Shown here: positions 18,498 to 29,808 of the stretch, piece after piece
How the letters are laid out: each line of letters opens with the position of its first letter
How positions within the stretch are numbered: position 1 is the stretch's first letter
Origin: Cardiobacteriaceae bacterium
Lineage (GTDB): Bacteria > Pseudomonadota > Gammaproteobacteria > Cardiobacteriales > Cardiobacteriaceae
Direction: 5' to 3'
Assembly (NCBI GenBank): GCA_030529365.1
Contig: JAUMXB010000019.1
Span: 1 to 47,106 of the forward strand
Length of the DNA stretch: 47,106 bases
The notes under the pieces: generated by a model
What the model was told of the DNA's origin: nothing
Database searches by the model: none
Seen by the model: the letters and a program-made list of their open reading frames with translations, nothing else
Program-made: the position numbers and the translations under genes

Positions 18498-20318
18498 GTG
18501 ACGTTTGATATTGGCCTGGTGCTGGTGATTTTGGTGGTGACGGTGGCGGTGTTCATCTGGGACCGTTTCCGCATGGACATGGTGGCGCTGGGTGTGGTGC
18601 TTGCCCTGATGCTGTCGGGATTGGTGACGCCGCAGGAGGCGGTGTCCGGTTTCGGCAATACGGTGGTGGTGATGATTGCCGCGCTGTTTGTGGTTGGCGA
18701 GGGAATTTTCCGTACTGGCGTGGCCGGCGAGATGGGCAACTGGCTGGTCAAGGTGGGCGGTACGAGCGAATTGCGTCTGCTGCTGGTGTTGCTGCCGATG
18801 GTGGCGCTGCTGTCCACGAGCATCAGTTCGACGGGAACAGTGGCCTTGCTGCTGCCGGTGGTGATGAACATGGCGCGCAAGGCCAATCTGCATCCGGCGC
18901 GGCTGTTGATGCCGATGGCGCTGATCACGCTGGTGGCGGGCACCACGACGCTGATCGGTACGCCGCCGAATATCGTGGTCTCCGGCGCGTTGCGCGATAT
19001 GGGGCGCGAGGGGTTTTCGTTCTTTGATTTCACGCCGGTGGGCGTGGCGGTGCTGCTGGTGAGTTTCGCTTTCGTGATGACGGCGGGACGCTGGTTGTTG
19101 CCGCGTTATACACCAGTGCAGCGTGAGAGCGAAAAGCAGTCGCTGCGCGATTTTGCCGCGCGCTACAAAATTGACGGGCAGCTGCGCAAGATTCTGGTGC
19201 CGCACGGCAGCTCGGTGGTGGGGCAGACGATTACCGAACTCAAGCTGCGCGAGCGCTTTGATGTGACGCTGTTTGCCATCAACCGCCAGGGGCGGATGCT
19301 GTCTTCCTTCATTCCGGCGCTGCTCAATACCAAGATTGAAAATGGCGATGTGCTGTGGGTCTATGGCCATGAGGAGGCGCTGGCGAAAATGTGCGCGGAA
19401 GAGCCGCTGGTGCCAACGCGGCACAGCGCGCTCGAGGTGCTCAGGGTGCAGCGCACGTTCGGCTATGTGGAAGTGATGATTCCGCCGGGATCGCCGATCG
19501 TGGGGGCGACGCTGATCCAGGCGGCATTCCGCAGGCGCTACGGCCTGAACCTGGTCGGCGTGATCCGCGATGGCGAGCCGCTGCCCACCCGCTATACGCA
19601 AACGCGTCTGGAAGCGGGCGATACCTTGCTGCTCACCGGCTCCTGGTCGCATATCCGTGCGCTGGGCAACGAGCGCGAGGTGATCGTGCTGCATACGCCG
19701 GTGGAAATGCAGGAAATCGCGCCCAACCGCACCAAGGCGCCACTGGCGCTTTTGGTATTGCTGGCGATGATCGTGGTGATGGGGGCAGGATGGCTGCCCA
19801 ATGTGGCGACGGCGCTGATTGCCGCGCTGGCGATGATTGCCTTTGGCTGCGTCAGCATCAAGGAAGCGTATGGTTCGCTGCACGCGGCGAGCCTGGTAGT
19901 GATTGCCGGTCTGCTGCCGCTGTCGCTCGCCATGGAAAAAACGGGCACGGTGAGCTTCGTGGTCAACAGCCTTATCACGCAGTGGCCGGCAATGACGCCG
20001 CTTGCCCTCACCGCGCTGCTTTTTGTGATGACTGCCGTGCTCAGCCAGTTCATCTCCAACACGGCGACCACCATCCTCATCGCGCCGGTGGGCATCAGCA
20101 TGAGCCAGACGCTCGGCGTGGCGCCGGAGCCGGTGATGATGGCCATCGCCATTGCCGCTTCCACCGCCTTTGCCACCCCGATTGCCACGCCGGTGAACAT
20201 GCTCATCGTCGGCCCCGGCGAATACCGCTTCCGCGACTTTGTGCGCATCGGCATTCCCCTGCAATTGCTGGCGATGGCAGTGAGTCTGGTGGTGATTCCG
20301 TGGGTGTTTCCATTTTGA
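18498..20318 (+). CDS. SLC13/DASS-family anion permease with two RCK_C (TrkA-C) domains
   Basis: A 606-residue inner-membrane protein: about five membrane segments in residues 1-200, a cytoplasmic insert of two RCK_C-type domains (about 215-295 and 310-395), then further membrane segments to the C-terminus. The two half-site motifs SSTGTVALLLPVV and SNTATTILIAPVG (the SNT-type anion-binding repeats of the DASS family), and GTPPNIVVSG and ATPIATPVNMLIVGPG, are clear. Members with RCK_C inserts are annotated as sulfate, sulfur-compound or dicarboxylate transporters; the substrate is not deduced here. The start is GTG at 18498, with GGAGG six bases upstream. It is a single-gene unit. Confidence 0.9.
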   Translation: MTFDIGLVLVILVVTVAVFIWDRFRMDMVALGVVLALMLSGLVTPQEAVSGFGNTVVVMIAALFVVGEGIFRTGVAGEMGNWLVKVGGTSELRLLLVLLPMVALLSTSISSTGTVALLLPVVMNMARKANLHPARLLMPMALITLVAGTTTLIGTPPNIVVSGALRDMGREGFSFFDFTPVGVAVLLVSFAFVMTAGRWLLPRYTPVQRESEKQSLRDFAARYKIDGQLRKILVPHGSSVVGQTITELKLRERFDVTLFAINRQGRMLSSFIPALLNTKIENGDVLWVYGHEEALAKMCAEEPLVPTRHSALEVLRVQRTFGYVEVMIPPGSPIVGATLIQAAFRRRYGLNLVGVIRDGEPLPTRYTQTRLEAGDTLLLTGSWSHIRALGNEREVIVLHTPVEMQEIAPNRTKAPLALLVLLAMIVVMGAGWLPNVATALIAALAMIAFGCVSIKEAYGSLHAASLVVIAGLLPLSLAMEKTGTVSFVVNSLITQWPAMTPLALTALLFVMTAVLSQFISNTATTILIAPVGISMSQTLGVAPEPVMMAIAIAASTAFATPIATPVNMLIVGPGEYRFRDFVRIGIPLQLLAMAVSLVVIPWVFPF

Positions 20319-20339
20319 TTCATAAAATACGAATAAATA

Positions 20340-20385
20340 ATGATTTTTTACCATGCAGAAGCGCTTCTCGCGGTAAAAAATCATC
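20340..20385. repeat. Modular palindrome element, copy H, forming one long hairpin
   Basis: TGATTTTTTACC (20341-20352) pairs with GGTAAAAAATCA (20372-20383) around AGAAGCGCTTCT, so the complete element folds as one near-perfect hairpin. It directly follows the permease stop and might serve as its terminator. Confidence 0.75.
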
Positions 20386-20493
20386 ATAAATTTTGATTTT
20401 TTGAATTCAAAAGAGATAACAGCAGATTGCGTTTTCCATGGCATCGCGGCGCGCGCCACAAGGCAAAAAGGGCGCGAAAATAGGCGCTCCGCC

Positions 20494-20523
20494 TTGCTGA
20501 CGCGCCTGGGGAATCGTGATAGC
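20494..20523 (+). promoter_or_regulatory. Candidate sigma-70 promoter of hfq
   Basis: TTGCTG (20494-20499) and GATAGC (20518-20523) are spaced 18 bases apart, 58 bases before the hfq start. The match is moderate and judged by eye only. Confidence 0.35.
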
Positions 20524-20581
20524 ATGAGCGCGCCCTGCCTGTTGGCGGGGTTACAGTAAACTCGTTTGGAGAAGAATGACG

Positions 20582-20872
20582 ATGAGCAAATCTCAATCCC
20601 TGCAAGACCCTTACCTCAATGTGCTGCGCAAAGAGCGCGTGCCGGTATCCGTGTATCTGGTCAACGGCATCAAGCTACAGGGTCAGATTGAGTCTTTCGA
20701 TGCTTTTGTGCTGCTGCTGCGCAACAATATTTCGCAGATGATTTACAAGCATGCCATTTCCACCATCGTGCCCGCCCGCAACATCCGCTTGCCCGGGCTG
20801 GAAGAAGAAGGAAGCGAGGCTGACGGAGAAGGCCAGGGCCAGACAGCCGCCAAGGCCGATCCCTTCTATTGA
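20582..20872 (+). CDS. hfq: RNA chaperone Hfq
   Basis: A 96-residue protein; residues 1-70 are the Sm fold that makes the hexameric RNA-binding ring ([28 protein letters not shown] for Sm1, [12 protein letters not shown] for Sm2 with the YKH RNA-binding triad). The tail is short, acidic and Gly/Gln-rich. It pairs small RNAs with mRNAs. The start at MSKSQ (20582) is chosen by alignment with MAKGQSLQDP in enterobacteria and by GGAG ten bases upstream; an ATG two codons earlier is possible. It heads the conserved hfq-hflX-hflK-hflC cluster. Confidence 0.96.
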   Translation: MSKSQSLQDPYLNVLRKERVPVSVYLVNGIKLQGQIESFDAFVLLLRNNISQMIYKHAISTIVPARNIRLPGLEEEGSEADGEGQGQTAAKADPFY

Positions 20873-20890
20873 TGACGGAGCGCGCAGGAT

Positions 20891-22192
20891 TTGTTTGAGC
20901 GCCCGAAAAGCGGCGAAAAAGCTGCCCTGATCCAGGTTGACATAGGCCGCCCCACCGACCCCTCGGTGCGGGCGGAATTTCATTTGCTCGCCCAGTCGGC
21001 AGGGGCGGAAATCTGTTATGCGCAGGATGTGGTGCGCGGCCAGATCGAGCCCAAATATTTCATCGGCAAGGGGCAGGCGGAGGAAATCGCTGCCGCCGTG
21101 AAAGCGCACGGCATTGAACTGGTGATTTTCAATGCCCGGCTGTCGCCCTCGCAGGAGCGCAACCTGGAGAAGCTGTTCAGCGCGCGCGTGCTCGACAGAA
21201 GCGGGCTGGTGCTCGATATCTTCGCCCAGCGCGCGCGCAGCCATGAAGGCAAGCTGCAAGTGGAACTGGCGCAGCTCAACCATTTGGCGACGCGCCTCGT
21301 GCGCGGCTGGACGCACCTTGAGCGGCAAAAGGGCGGCATCGGCCTGCGCGGCCCCGGCGAAACCCAGTTGGAAACCGATCGCCGCCTGCTTGCCGCCCGC
21401 ATCAGCCAGCTCAAGCGGCGTCTGGCGAAAGTGCATCGCCAGCGCGAAGAAAACCGCAAGGCGCGTGCGCGGCGCGAGATGCCGATGGTGGCGCTCGCCG
21501 GTTACACCAACTCGGGCAAATCCACGATTTTCAACCAGATTACTGACGCCAACGTCCTCGCCAAAGACCAGCTGTTCGCCACTCTCGATCCCACCTGGCG
21601 ACGCCTCGTGCACGAAGGCACGCAGACCATCCTGCTTGCCGATACCGTGGGATTCGTGAGCGACCTGCCGCACGAGCTGGTGGAAGCGTTCAAATCCACG
21701 CTGGAAGAAACGGCGCAGGCGGATCTGGTGCTGCACGTCATCGATTTTTCCGACCAGGACCATATCGACCGCGAAGGCGTGGTCGATGCCGTGCTGGCCG
21801 ACATTGGCGCCGACGATATCCCGCAAATCCGCGTGTACAACAAAATCGACCTGCGCGGCGAGGATGAAGCGCCGCGCGTGCGCCGCAACGAGGCGGGCAT
21901 GGTGGATGCCGTGTACTGCTCGGCGCTGACCGGCGCAGGCATGGACTTGCTGGTGGATGCCATTGCCGGTTTCTTCGCCACCGCGGAAAAAAGCGGCTGG
22001 CTGCATCTTGCCGCGGAAGACGGCGCCATCCGCGCCCGTCTCTACGAGATGCGCGCCGTGCAGGCCGAAGAATTTTTGCCTGACGGCTCGATTAACCTTA
22101 ATATTCGCCTTCCCGAAAAACATTTCCATCAATTGCAATCCCAGTATAATCGGGCGCTCAATTTACAGAGCGCCCCGCAAACCGTTGATTAA
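20891..22192 (+). CDS. hflX: GTPase HflX
   Basis: A 433-residue ribosome-associated GTPase that splits stalled 70S ribosomes. The N-terminal nucleotide-binding-like domain ends in GGIGLRGPGETQLE (148-161), followed by a coiled-coil linker (LLAARISQLKRRLAKVHRQREENR) and the G domain: G1 GYTNSGKST (204-212), G3 DTVGF, G4 NKID. The start is TTG at 20891 (reads MFERPKSGE, like the enterobacterial LFDRYDAGE), with AGGA just upstream, 18 bases after hfq. The C-terminal extension is short. Confidence 0.95.
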   Translation: MFERPKSGEKAALIQVDIGRPTDPSVRAEFHLLAQSAGAEICYAQDVVRGQIEPKYFIGKGQAEEIAAAVKAHGIELVIFNARLSPSQERNLEKLFSARVLDRSGLVLDIFAQRARSHEGKLQVELAQLNHLATRLVRGWTHLERQKGGIGLRGPGETQLETDRRLLAARISQLKRRLAKVHRQREENRKARARREMPMVALAGYTNSGKSTIFNQITDANVLAKDQLFATLDPTWRRLVHEGTQTILLADTVGFVSDLPHELVEAFKSTLEETAQADLVLHVIDFSDQDHIDREGVVDAVLADIGADDIPQIRVYNKIDLRGEDEAPRVRRNEAGMVDAVYCSALTGAGMDLLVDAIAGFFATAEKSGWLHLAAEDGAIRARLYEMRAVQAEEFLPDGSINLNIRLPEKHFHQLQSQYNRALNLQSAPQTVD

Positions 22193-22260
22193 AGGTCAGT
22201 ATGTTCAATATGTTATTTCTATGCCAGCGGCTGGCAATCGCTTCGTCGCGCAAACTTGCC

Positions 22261-23508
22261 ATGGCATCGCAGGATCCCTGGGGCGAGCGCCCCGATGACA
22301 GCGAGCAGAAATCTCCCCGCAAAAACAGCGATCAGCCGCCGGATCTGGATGAACTCTTTGCCAAACTGATCGGACGCAAGGGCAATCGCGGCAATGGTCA
22401 GGAACCTTCCGGTCCGCCGGGAGGCAAGCGTCCGCAATTGCCGGCGCTGCCGCCTTTCTCGCCGAAACTGCTGGCGCTTGGCGTGGGCGCTGCCCTCGTC
22501 GTATGGCTCGCGACCGGCATTTATACCGTGCAGGAGCGCGAAAACGGCGTGGAAATCGTGCTTGGCCGCTACAACGCCACTACCCGTTCGGGCCTGAACT
22601 GGAACTGGCCGTATCCCCTGGGGCAGGTGGAAAAAGTTGACGTCGCGTCCATTTCCACCATGCGCGTCGGCGAGTTCAAAACCCAGAAGGGAACCGTCAG
22701 CACCAGCAGCCAGCGCACCGGACAAATGCTGACCCGCGATGAAAACATCGTGGAAATCGGCGCGGCCGTGCAATACCGCATCAGCGATCCGCGCGCCTTC
22801 CTCTTCAATGCCAATTCGCCGGTGGACGTGTTGCAGGACATCGTGGTGAGCGCCATTCGCGAAGTGGTGGGCGCCAACGATGTGGACGAAGTGCTGCGTG
22901 ACCGCCGCAACGAATGGCCGCAACAGGCGCGCCAGATCATCACGGAAACCGTGAAGGAATTCGGCATCGGCGTGGAAATCGTCGCTTTCGAATTGCAGGA
23001 CGCGCGTGCGCCTGCGGAAGTGCAGGATGCTTTTGAAGATGCCGTGCGTGCCCGTGAAGACGAGGAGCGCCTGCGTCTGGAAGCGGAAGCCTATGCCAAC
23101 GAGCAGCTGCCCATCGCCCGCGGCCAGGCCGAGCAGATGATGCAGAAAGCCATGGCCTACAAGGTCGATGTGCTTGCCGAAGCCAACGCCAACGTATCGC
23201 GTTTTGACAATCTGCTTGCCGCCTATGCGCAGGACAAGTCGGTAATGCGCGAGCGCCTCTATCTGGAAACCATGACCGACGTGTATGCCAGGAGCCGCAA
23301 GGTGATGGTGGATGCGGAAGGCACGCGCCCGATCGTCAATCTGGGCGGTGGATATGCCGGGGCGCCGGTGGTGATCAGCGACAATGCCGAATCTGTCGCC
23401 AGCCAGCCGGCGAAAAACGGCACAGCAAGCGCCACGCCGCCAGCGGCCAGAGAAAATGCCACGTCAAATCAGGGCGGAAACCGCCTGCGTGAACGCAGCC
23501 GCAACTGA
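22261..23508 (+). CDS. hflK: FtsH protease regulator HflK
   Basis: About 415 residues of a SPFH/prohibitin-family membrane protein that with HflC caps the FtsH protease. Residues MASQDPWGERPDD match the start of other HflK proteins, then a membrane anchor (LLALGVGAALVVWLATGIYTV), the SPFH domain and long helices (ALRAREDEERLRLEAEAYANEQLP region). MASQDP at 22261 is chosen by homology, although no ribosome site is seen. An in-frame ATG at 22201 has AAAGG upstream and would add 20 untypical residues, so the choice is uncertain. The C-terminal tail is low-complexity and polar. Confidence 0.92.
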   Translation: MASQDPWGERPDDSEQKSPRKNSDQPPDLDELFAKLIGRKGNRGNGQEPSGPPGGKRPQLPALPPFSPKLLALGVGAALVVWLATGIYTVQERENGVEIVLGRYNATTRSGLNWNWPYPLGQVEKVDVASISTMRVGEFKTQKGTVSTSSQRTGQMLTRDENIVEIGAAVQYRISDPRAFLFNANSPVDVLQDIVVSAIREVVGANDVDEVLRDRRNEWPQQARQIITETVKEFGIGVEIVAFELQDARAPAEVQDAFEDAVRAREDEERLRLEAEAYANEQLPIARGQAEQMMQKAMAYKVDVLAEANANVSRFDNLLAAYAQDKSVMRERLYLETMTDVYARSRKVMVDAEGTRPIVNLGGGYAGAPVVISDNAESVASQPAKNGTASATPPAARENATSNQGGNRLRERSRN

Positions 23509-23522
23509 ACGGGAAAATGAAC

Positions 23523-24518
23523 ATGTCGAAAAAATTCAATGCAATCGTGGTTGTGCTGCTGTTGGCGCTTGTCGTGCTGTCGGGCAGTATTTATGTGGTC
23601 AACGAGCGCCAGATGGCGGTGATTACCCAGTTTGAGCGCCTGATCAACACGGAAGAAAAAGCCGGCCTCAAATTCAAGGTGCCTTTCCTGCATCAGGTCG
23701 AATACTTTGATTCCCGTATTCAGCGTCTCGACGTGGAGCCGGAGCTGTTCCTCACCAATGAAAAGAAATATCTGATTGTCGATTATTTCGTGCAGTGGCG
23801 CATCGGCGACATCCGCGAGTTCTACACCAGCGTGCAGGGCAATTTCGACCGCGCCAGCAATTTGCTGGACCAGCTGGTGAAAGACGGACTGCGCGGCGAA
23901 TTCGTGCAGCGCTCGGTCAAGGAAGTCATTTCCGAGGATCGCGGATCGATCATGAACAACGTCACCAAAACCCTGCAACGTGATGCCGAGCGCTACGGCG
24001 TGGAAATTATCGGGGTGCGCCTGAAGCGTGTCGATTTCTCCGACGACATCCGCGACCGCGTTTTCGACCGTATGCGCGCCGAGCGCGAGCGCGTGTCGCG
24101 CAGCCTGCGTGCCCAGGGGCGCGAGAAGTCTTCCGTCATTCGCGCCACGGCGGAACGCGAGGCGTCTATCATCGTGGCCCAGGCGCGTGAAAAAGCCGCC
24201 ATTCTGCGCGGTGAGGCCGATGCCGAGGCCGCCAAGATTTATGCCGATTCCTATGGCAAGGATCTGGAGTTTTACCAGTTCTGGCAATCCATGCAGGCGT
24301 ATCGCCAAAGCATTGCCCAGGAAGGCAATTTGATGATCGTCTCGCCGGACAGCGAATTCTTCCGCTATCTGCCGTCCAGTCAGGCCAAGGCCAGAGAAGC
24401 GGGCGAAGCGCTTTCCGCCCCTGCGCTGCCCGCGCCGGTTGCGCAGCCGCATGCGCCTGCCGTAACGCCATTGCTGCCTGAAGCGGCAGCGGCTCCGGCA
24501 ACGGCGTCAGGCAACTGA
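23523..24518 (+). CDS. hflC: FtsH protease regulator HflC
   Basis: 331 residues: an N-terminal membrane anchor (AIVVVLLLALVVLSGSIYVV), the SPFH domain (NERQMAVITQFERL, FKVPFLHQVEYFDSRIQRLD) and a helical region (ERERVSRSLRAQGREKS, EAAKIYADSYGKD). It forms the periplasmic HflKC cage with HflK. GGGA lies 8 bases before the ATG at 23523; an ATG two codons earlier is possible. The C-terminus is an Ala/Pro-rich tail (APALPAPVAQPHAPAV) longer than in E. coli, probably disordered. Confidence 0.93.
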   Translation: MSKKFNAIVVVLLLALVVLSGSIYVVNERQMAVITQFERLINTEEKAGLKFKVPFLHQVEYFDSRIQRLDVEPELFLTNEKKYLIVDYFVQWRIGDIREFYTSVQGNFDRASNLLDQLVKDGLRGEFVQRSVKEVISEDRGSIMNNVTKTLQRDAERYGVEIIGVRLKRVDFSDDIRDRVFDRMRAERERVSRSLRAQGREKSSVIRATAEREASIIVAQAREKAAILRGEADAEAAKIYADSYGKDLEFYQFWQSMQAYRQSIAQEGNLMIVSPDSEFFRYLPSSQAKAREAGEALSAPALPAPVAQPHAPAVTPLLPEAAAAPATASGN

Positions 24519-24523
24519 ATCCG

Positions 24524-24714
24524 ATGAACTGGCTGCTTGCCCTGATTATCGTGCTGTTTTTTGAAGGAGCGGTGCTCGGTGTTGCCCCGCGCGCCTGGCA
24601 GCAGGCCATGCGCCAGCTTGCCGAACTGCCGCCGGAGAATTTGCGCCGCATCGGCCTCGGCATGTCGGGCGCGGCCATCGTGTTGCTGTTTTTGCTGATG
24701 TGGATGGGCAGGGT

Positions 24715-24718
<4 letters not shown>
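24524..24718 (+). CDS. Small inner-membrane protein, DUF2065 (YjeT family)
   Basis: 64 residues with two membrane segments (LLALIIVLFFEGAVLGVAP and GAAIVLLFLLMWMGRV) joined by a short polar turn holding ENLRRIGLGMSG, the DUF2065 hallmark. Function unknown. The gene sits between hflC and purA in many gammaproteobacteria, as here. Five bases separate it from hflC, and its stop overlaps the hisZ start as ATGA (24715-24718). Confidence 0.9.
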
Positions 24719-27124
<2,406 letters not shown>

Positions 27125-27125
27125 A

Positions 27126-27210
27126 TGGTAAAATTTCTCACCAATAAGCGCTTGTTGTGATAAATTTTCTCACAATAAGCGCTTGACAGTGGTAAAAATA
27201 CGCTATATTC
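27126..27210 (+). repeat. Modular intergenic palindrome element, copy I (full length)
   Basis: TGGTAAAATTTCTCA (27126-27140), AAGCGCTT (27146-27153), TGATAAATTTTCTCA (27158-27172), AAGCGCTT (27177-27184) and tail TGGTAAAAATACGCTATATT from 27190. Spacings are 16.5, 15.5, 15.5 and 16.5 bp. It begins two bases after the purA stop. Confidence 0.88.
27183..27209 (+). promoter_or_regulatory. Promoter-like TTGACA / TATATT formed by element copy I
   Basis: TTGACA (27183-27188) spans the end of the second AAGCGCTT, and TATATT (27204-27209) lies in the element tail; the spacer is 15 bases, slightly short. It points towards rnr, whose start is about 227 bases downstream. That leader also contains a GCCGC / GCGGC hairpin near 27236-27250. 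Confidence 0.4.
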
Positions 27211-27435
27211 GCATAAAATATAAAAATCTTTCGTTGTGCCGCATGGCGGCAACAGTCATTCTCCCGCTGTCGGGCAACTTCTTCACCGTCATTTCCGTTT
27301 TCTGCCAATATTTGAACCACTGTATATGCTAGGCATCACGATAACAATACGATAGCAAACGCCTGGCATCACCATTCTTTCCCACAAACAAAGAGGTTTG
27401 TGACAAAAGCGGCATGAAGCCGCAAGGAGCCCCAT

Positions 27436-29808
27436 ATGGCAAACAAAAAAGCCACCAACAAAACCACCGCCAAGACCGCCAAATCCGGCGCCTTTGCCGC
27501 GAACTGGCAAACCCTCGATCCGCACTTTGAGCGCGAAAAGCGCAAATACGGCGACAATCCCTTGCCCAGCCGCGAATATATTCTCGCCTGGCTGGCCGAG
27601 CAGGGCGAGCTGATGACTTTCCGGCAAATGGTCAAAGCCTTTGCCCTGGAAGGCGACCGTGCCGATTTCCTCGAACATCGCCTGAAAGCCATGCTCGGCG
27701 CGGGGCAAATCCTGCGCAACCGTCAGGGGCGCTTCGGCATTGCCCGCAAAATGGATTTGCTCTCTGGCCAGGTTGTTGCCCATCCCGAAGGCTACGGCTT
27801 TTTCTCGCCGGACAGCGACGAAGCCGACGGCTTCATCGCGCCCAAATACATGCAGGAGCTGATGCACGGCGACCGCATCCTTGCGCGAGTGAAATTCGTC
27901 GGCGCGGACGGGCGCAAGGAATACGCGCCTGTCGAAATCCTCGAGCGCGGCCAGAAGCGCGTGGTGGGCAAGATCAGCCAGCGCCACGGCATCTGGTCGG
28001 TCGTGCCGGAAAACCGGCGTCTTACCCAGCCCGTCATCATTCCCGGCGACCAGCGTGGCGGCGCGAAAAGCGGGCAGATCGTGCTGCTGGAAATCACCGA
28101 ATATCCGGGGCGGCACCAGCAGGCGATCGGGCGCGTGATCAGCGTCCTCGGCGAAGCCATGGCCGCGGGCATGGAAGTGACTGTCGCCATTGCCAACCAT
28201 AACATTCCGCACGAATTTTCCGCAGAAACGGAAAAACAGGTGGCCAAACTGCCCGATGCGCTGCGCCCCGAAGATTACGAAGGGCGTATTGATTTGCGCC
28301 ATTTGCCGTTCGTCACCATCGACGGCATCAACTCGCGCGATTTCGACGATGCCGTCTTTGCCGAAAAGCGCGGCGAGAATTACCGCCTCTACGTGGCCAT
28401 CGCTGACGTATCGCACTACGTGCCTGCCGATTCGCCGCTCGACCACGATGCCTACGAGCGCGGCACCTCCGTCTATTTCCCGGATCGCGTCATCCCCATG
28501 CTGCCGGAAAAGCTCTCGACCGGCCTCTGCTCGCTGAATCCGCAGGTGGATCGCCTCGCGCTGGTCTGCGAAATGACGATCGCGGTGGACGGCAGCATCC
28601 GCCGAAGCAAGTTCCATCAGGCCGTCATCCATTCGCACTGCCGTTTCACCTATGACACGGTGGAAGAAATCCTTTTTGACCGCGACGAAGCCGTGCGTGA
28701 AGGCTTCAAATCCCTGCTCGGCCCGCTGGAAGCGCTGAAAGCGGTGTACGACATCCTGCTTGCCGCGCGGCACGCGCGCCACACCATCGAATTCGACATG
28801 AGCGAAGCCGAATTCTTTTACGACAGCGAAGGCAAGATCGAAAGCATCGAAGAACGCAAGCGCCTCAATTCGCACAAGCTCATCGAAGAATGCATGATTG
28901 CCGCGAACGTCTGCGCCGCCAAATTCCTGCACAAACAGAAACTTCCCGGCCTCTACCGCGTGCATGACGAACCTTCCGAAGAGCGTCTGGAAAAATTCAT
29001 TGATTTTGCGGGAAAACTCGGGCTGGTGTGGCGAGGCCAGGCAGGCAGCGTCGAGCCGCGCCATTTCAAGGAACTGCTCGATGCCGCGCGCGAGCGCAAC
29101 GAGCACCATCTCATCGAAAAAATGATGCTGCGCAGCATGGCGCAAGCCGTGTACAGCCCGGAGAACCGCGGCCATTTCGGTCTGGCGCTGGAGAGCTACG
29201 CGCACTTCACCTCGCCCATCCGCCGCTATCCCGATTTGCTGTTGCACCGCGCCGTCACCCATCACCTGCAAGGCGGCAGCAGAAAGAACTATGTCTATTC
29301 GCCGGAAAGCATGGTGGAAAAGGGCAAGCATTGCTCCATGGCCGAGCGCCGTGCCGATGATGCCACGCGCGATGCCATGGATTTCCTCAAGTGCGAGTTC
29401 ATGAGTCACCGCTTGGGCGAAGTGTTCAGCGGACGTATTTCCGGCGTCACCAGCTTCGGTTTTTTCGTCACCCTCGATGATTTCTTCATCGACGGACTGG
29501 TGCATATCTCTACATTGACCAACGATTACTACCACTTCGACGCCGATCACCTGACGCTCACCGGCGAACGCGGCGGGCAGCGCTTCGCCATGCTCGACGC
29601 CGTGGAAGTGCGTGTGGCGAAAGTGGATATTGACGACAAGAAAATCGACTTCGAACTCATCCGCCACAGCGGCATGCCGCAAGCCAAAAGCCGCAGCAAG
29701 CGCACCACGACAAAGGCCGCACCGGCCAGAAAGCCGGCCGCCAAGGCCAAAGCGCCCGCGAAAAAGCCCGCGGGCAAAAGCGCATCGCGCAAAAGGAGCA
29801 AGGCATGA
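27436..29808 (+). CDS. rnr: Ribonuclease R
   Basis: A 790-residue 3'-5' exoribonuclease of the RNB family that degrades structured RNA and serves in tmRNA-linked decay. In order: Lys/Thr-rich start, winged-helix region (PSREYILAWLAEQGELMTFRQM), cold-shock domains (VAHPEGYGFFSPDSD), RNB catalytic domain with the Asp cluster DGINSRDFDDAVFAEKR and ENRGHFGLALESYAHFTSPIRRYPDLL, an S1 domain (GEVFSGRISGVTSFGFFVTLDD) and a Lys/Ala-rich tail (AAKAKAPAKKPAGKSASRKRS) that likely binds RNA. AAGGAGC lies upstream of the ATG. It overlaps rlmB by ATGA. Confidence 0.96.
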   Translation: MANKKATNKTTAKTAKSGAFAANWQTLDPHFEREKRKYGDNPLPSREYILAWLAEQGELMTFRQMVKAFALEGDRADFLEHRLKAMLGAGQILRNRQGRFGIARKMDLLSGQVVAHPEGYGFFSPDSDEADGFIAPKYMQELMHGDRILARVKFVGADGRKEYAPVEILERGQKRVVGKISQRHGIWSVVPENRRLTQPVIIPGDQRGGAKSGQIVLLEITEYPGRHQQAIGRVISVLGEAMAAGMEVTVAIANHNIPHEFSAETEKQVAKLPDALRPEDYEGRIDLRHLPFVTIDGINSRDFDDAVFAEKRGENYRLYVAIADVSHYVPADSPLDHDAYERGTSVYFPDRVIPMLPEKLSTGLCSLNPQVDRLALVCEMTIAVDGSIRRSKFHQAVIHSHCRFTYDTVEEILFDRDEAVREGFKSLLGPLEALKAVYDILLAARHARHTIEFDMSEAEFFYDSEGKIESIEERKRLNSHKLIEECMIAANVCAAKFLHKQKLPGLYRVHDEPSEERLEKFIDFAGKLGLVWRGQAGSVEPRHFKELLDAARERNEHHLIEKMMLRSMAQAVYSPENRGHFGLALESYAHFTSPIRRYPDLLLHRAVTHHLQGGSRKNYVYSPESMVEKGKHCSMAERRADDATRDAMDFLKCEFMSHRLGEVFSGRISGVTSFGFFVTLDDFFIDGLVHISTLTNDYYHFDADHLTLTGERGGQRFAMLDAVEVRVAKVDIDDKKIDFELIRHSGMPQAKSRSKRTTTKAAPARKPAAKAKAPAKKPAGKSASRKRSKA

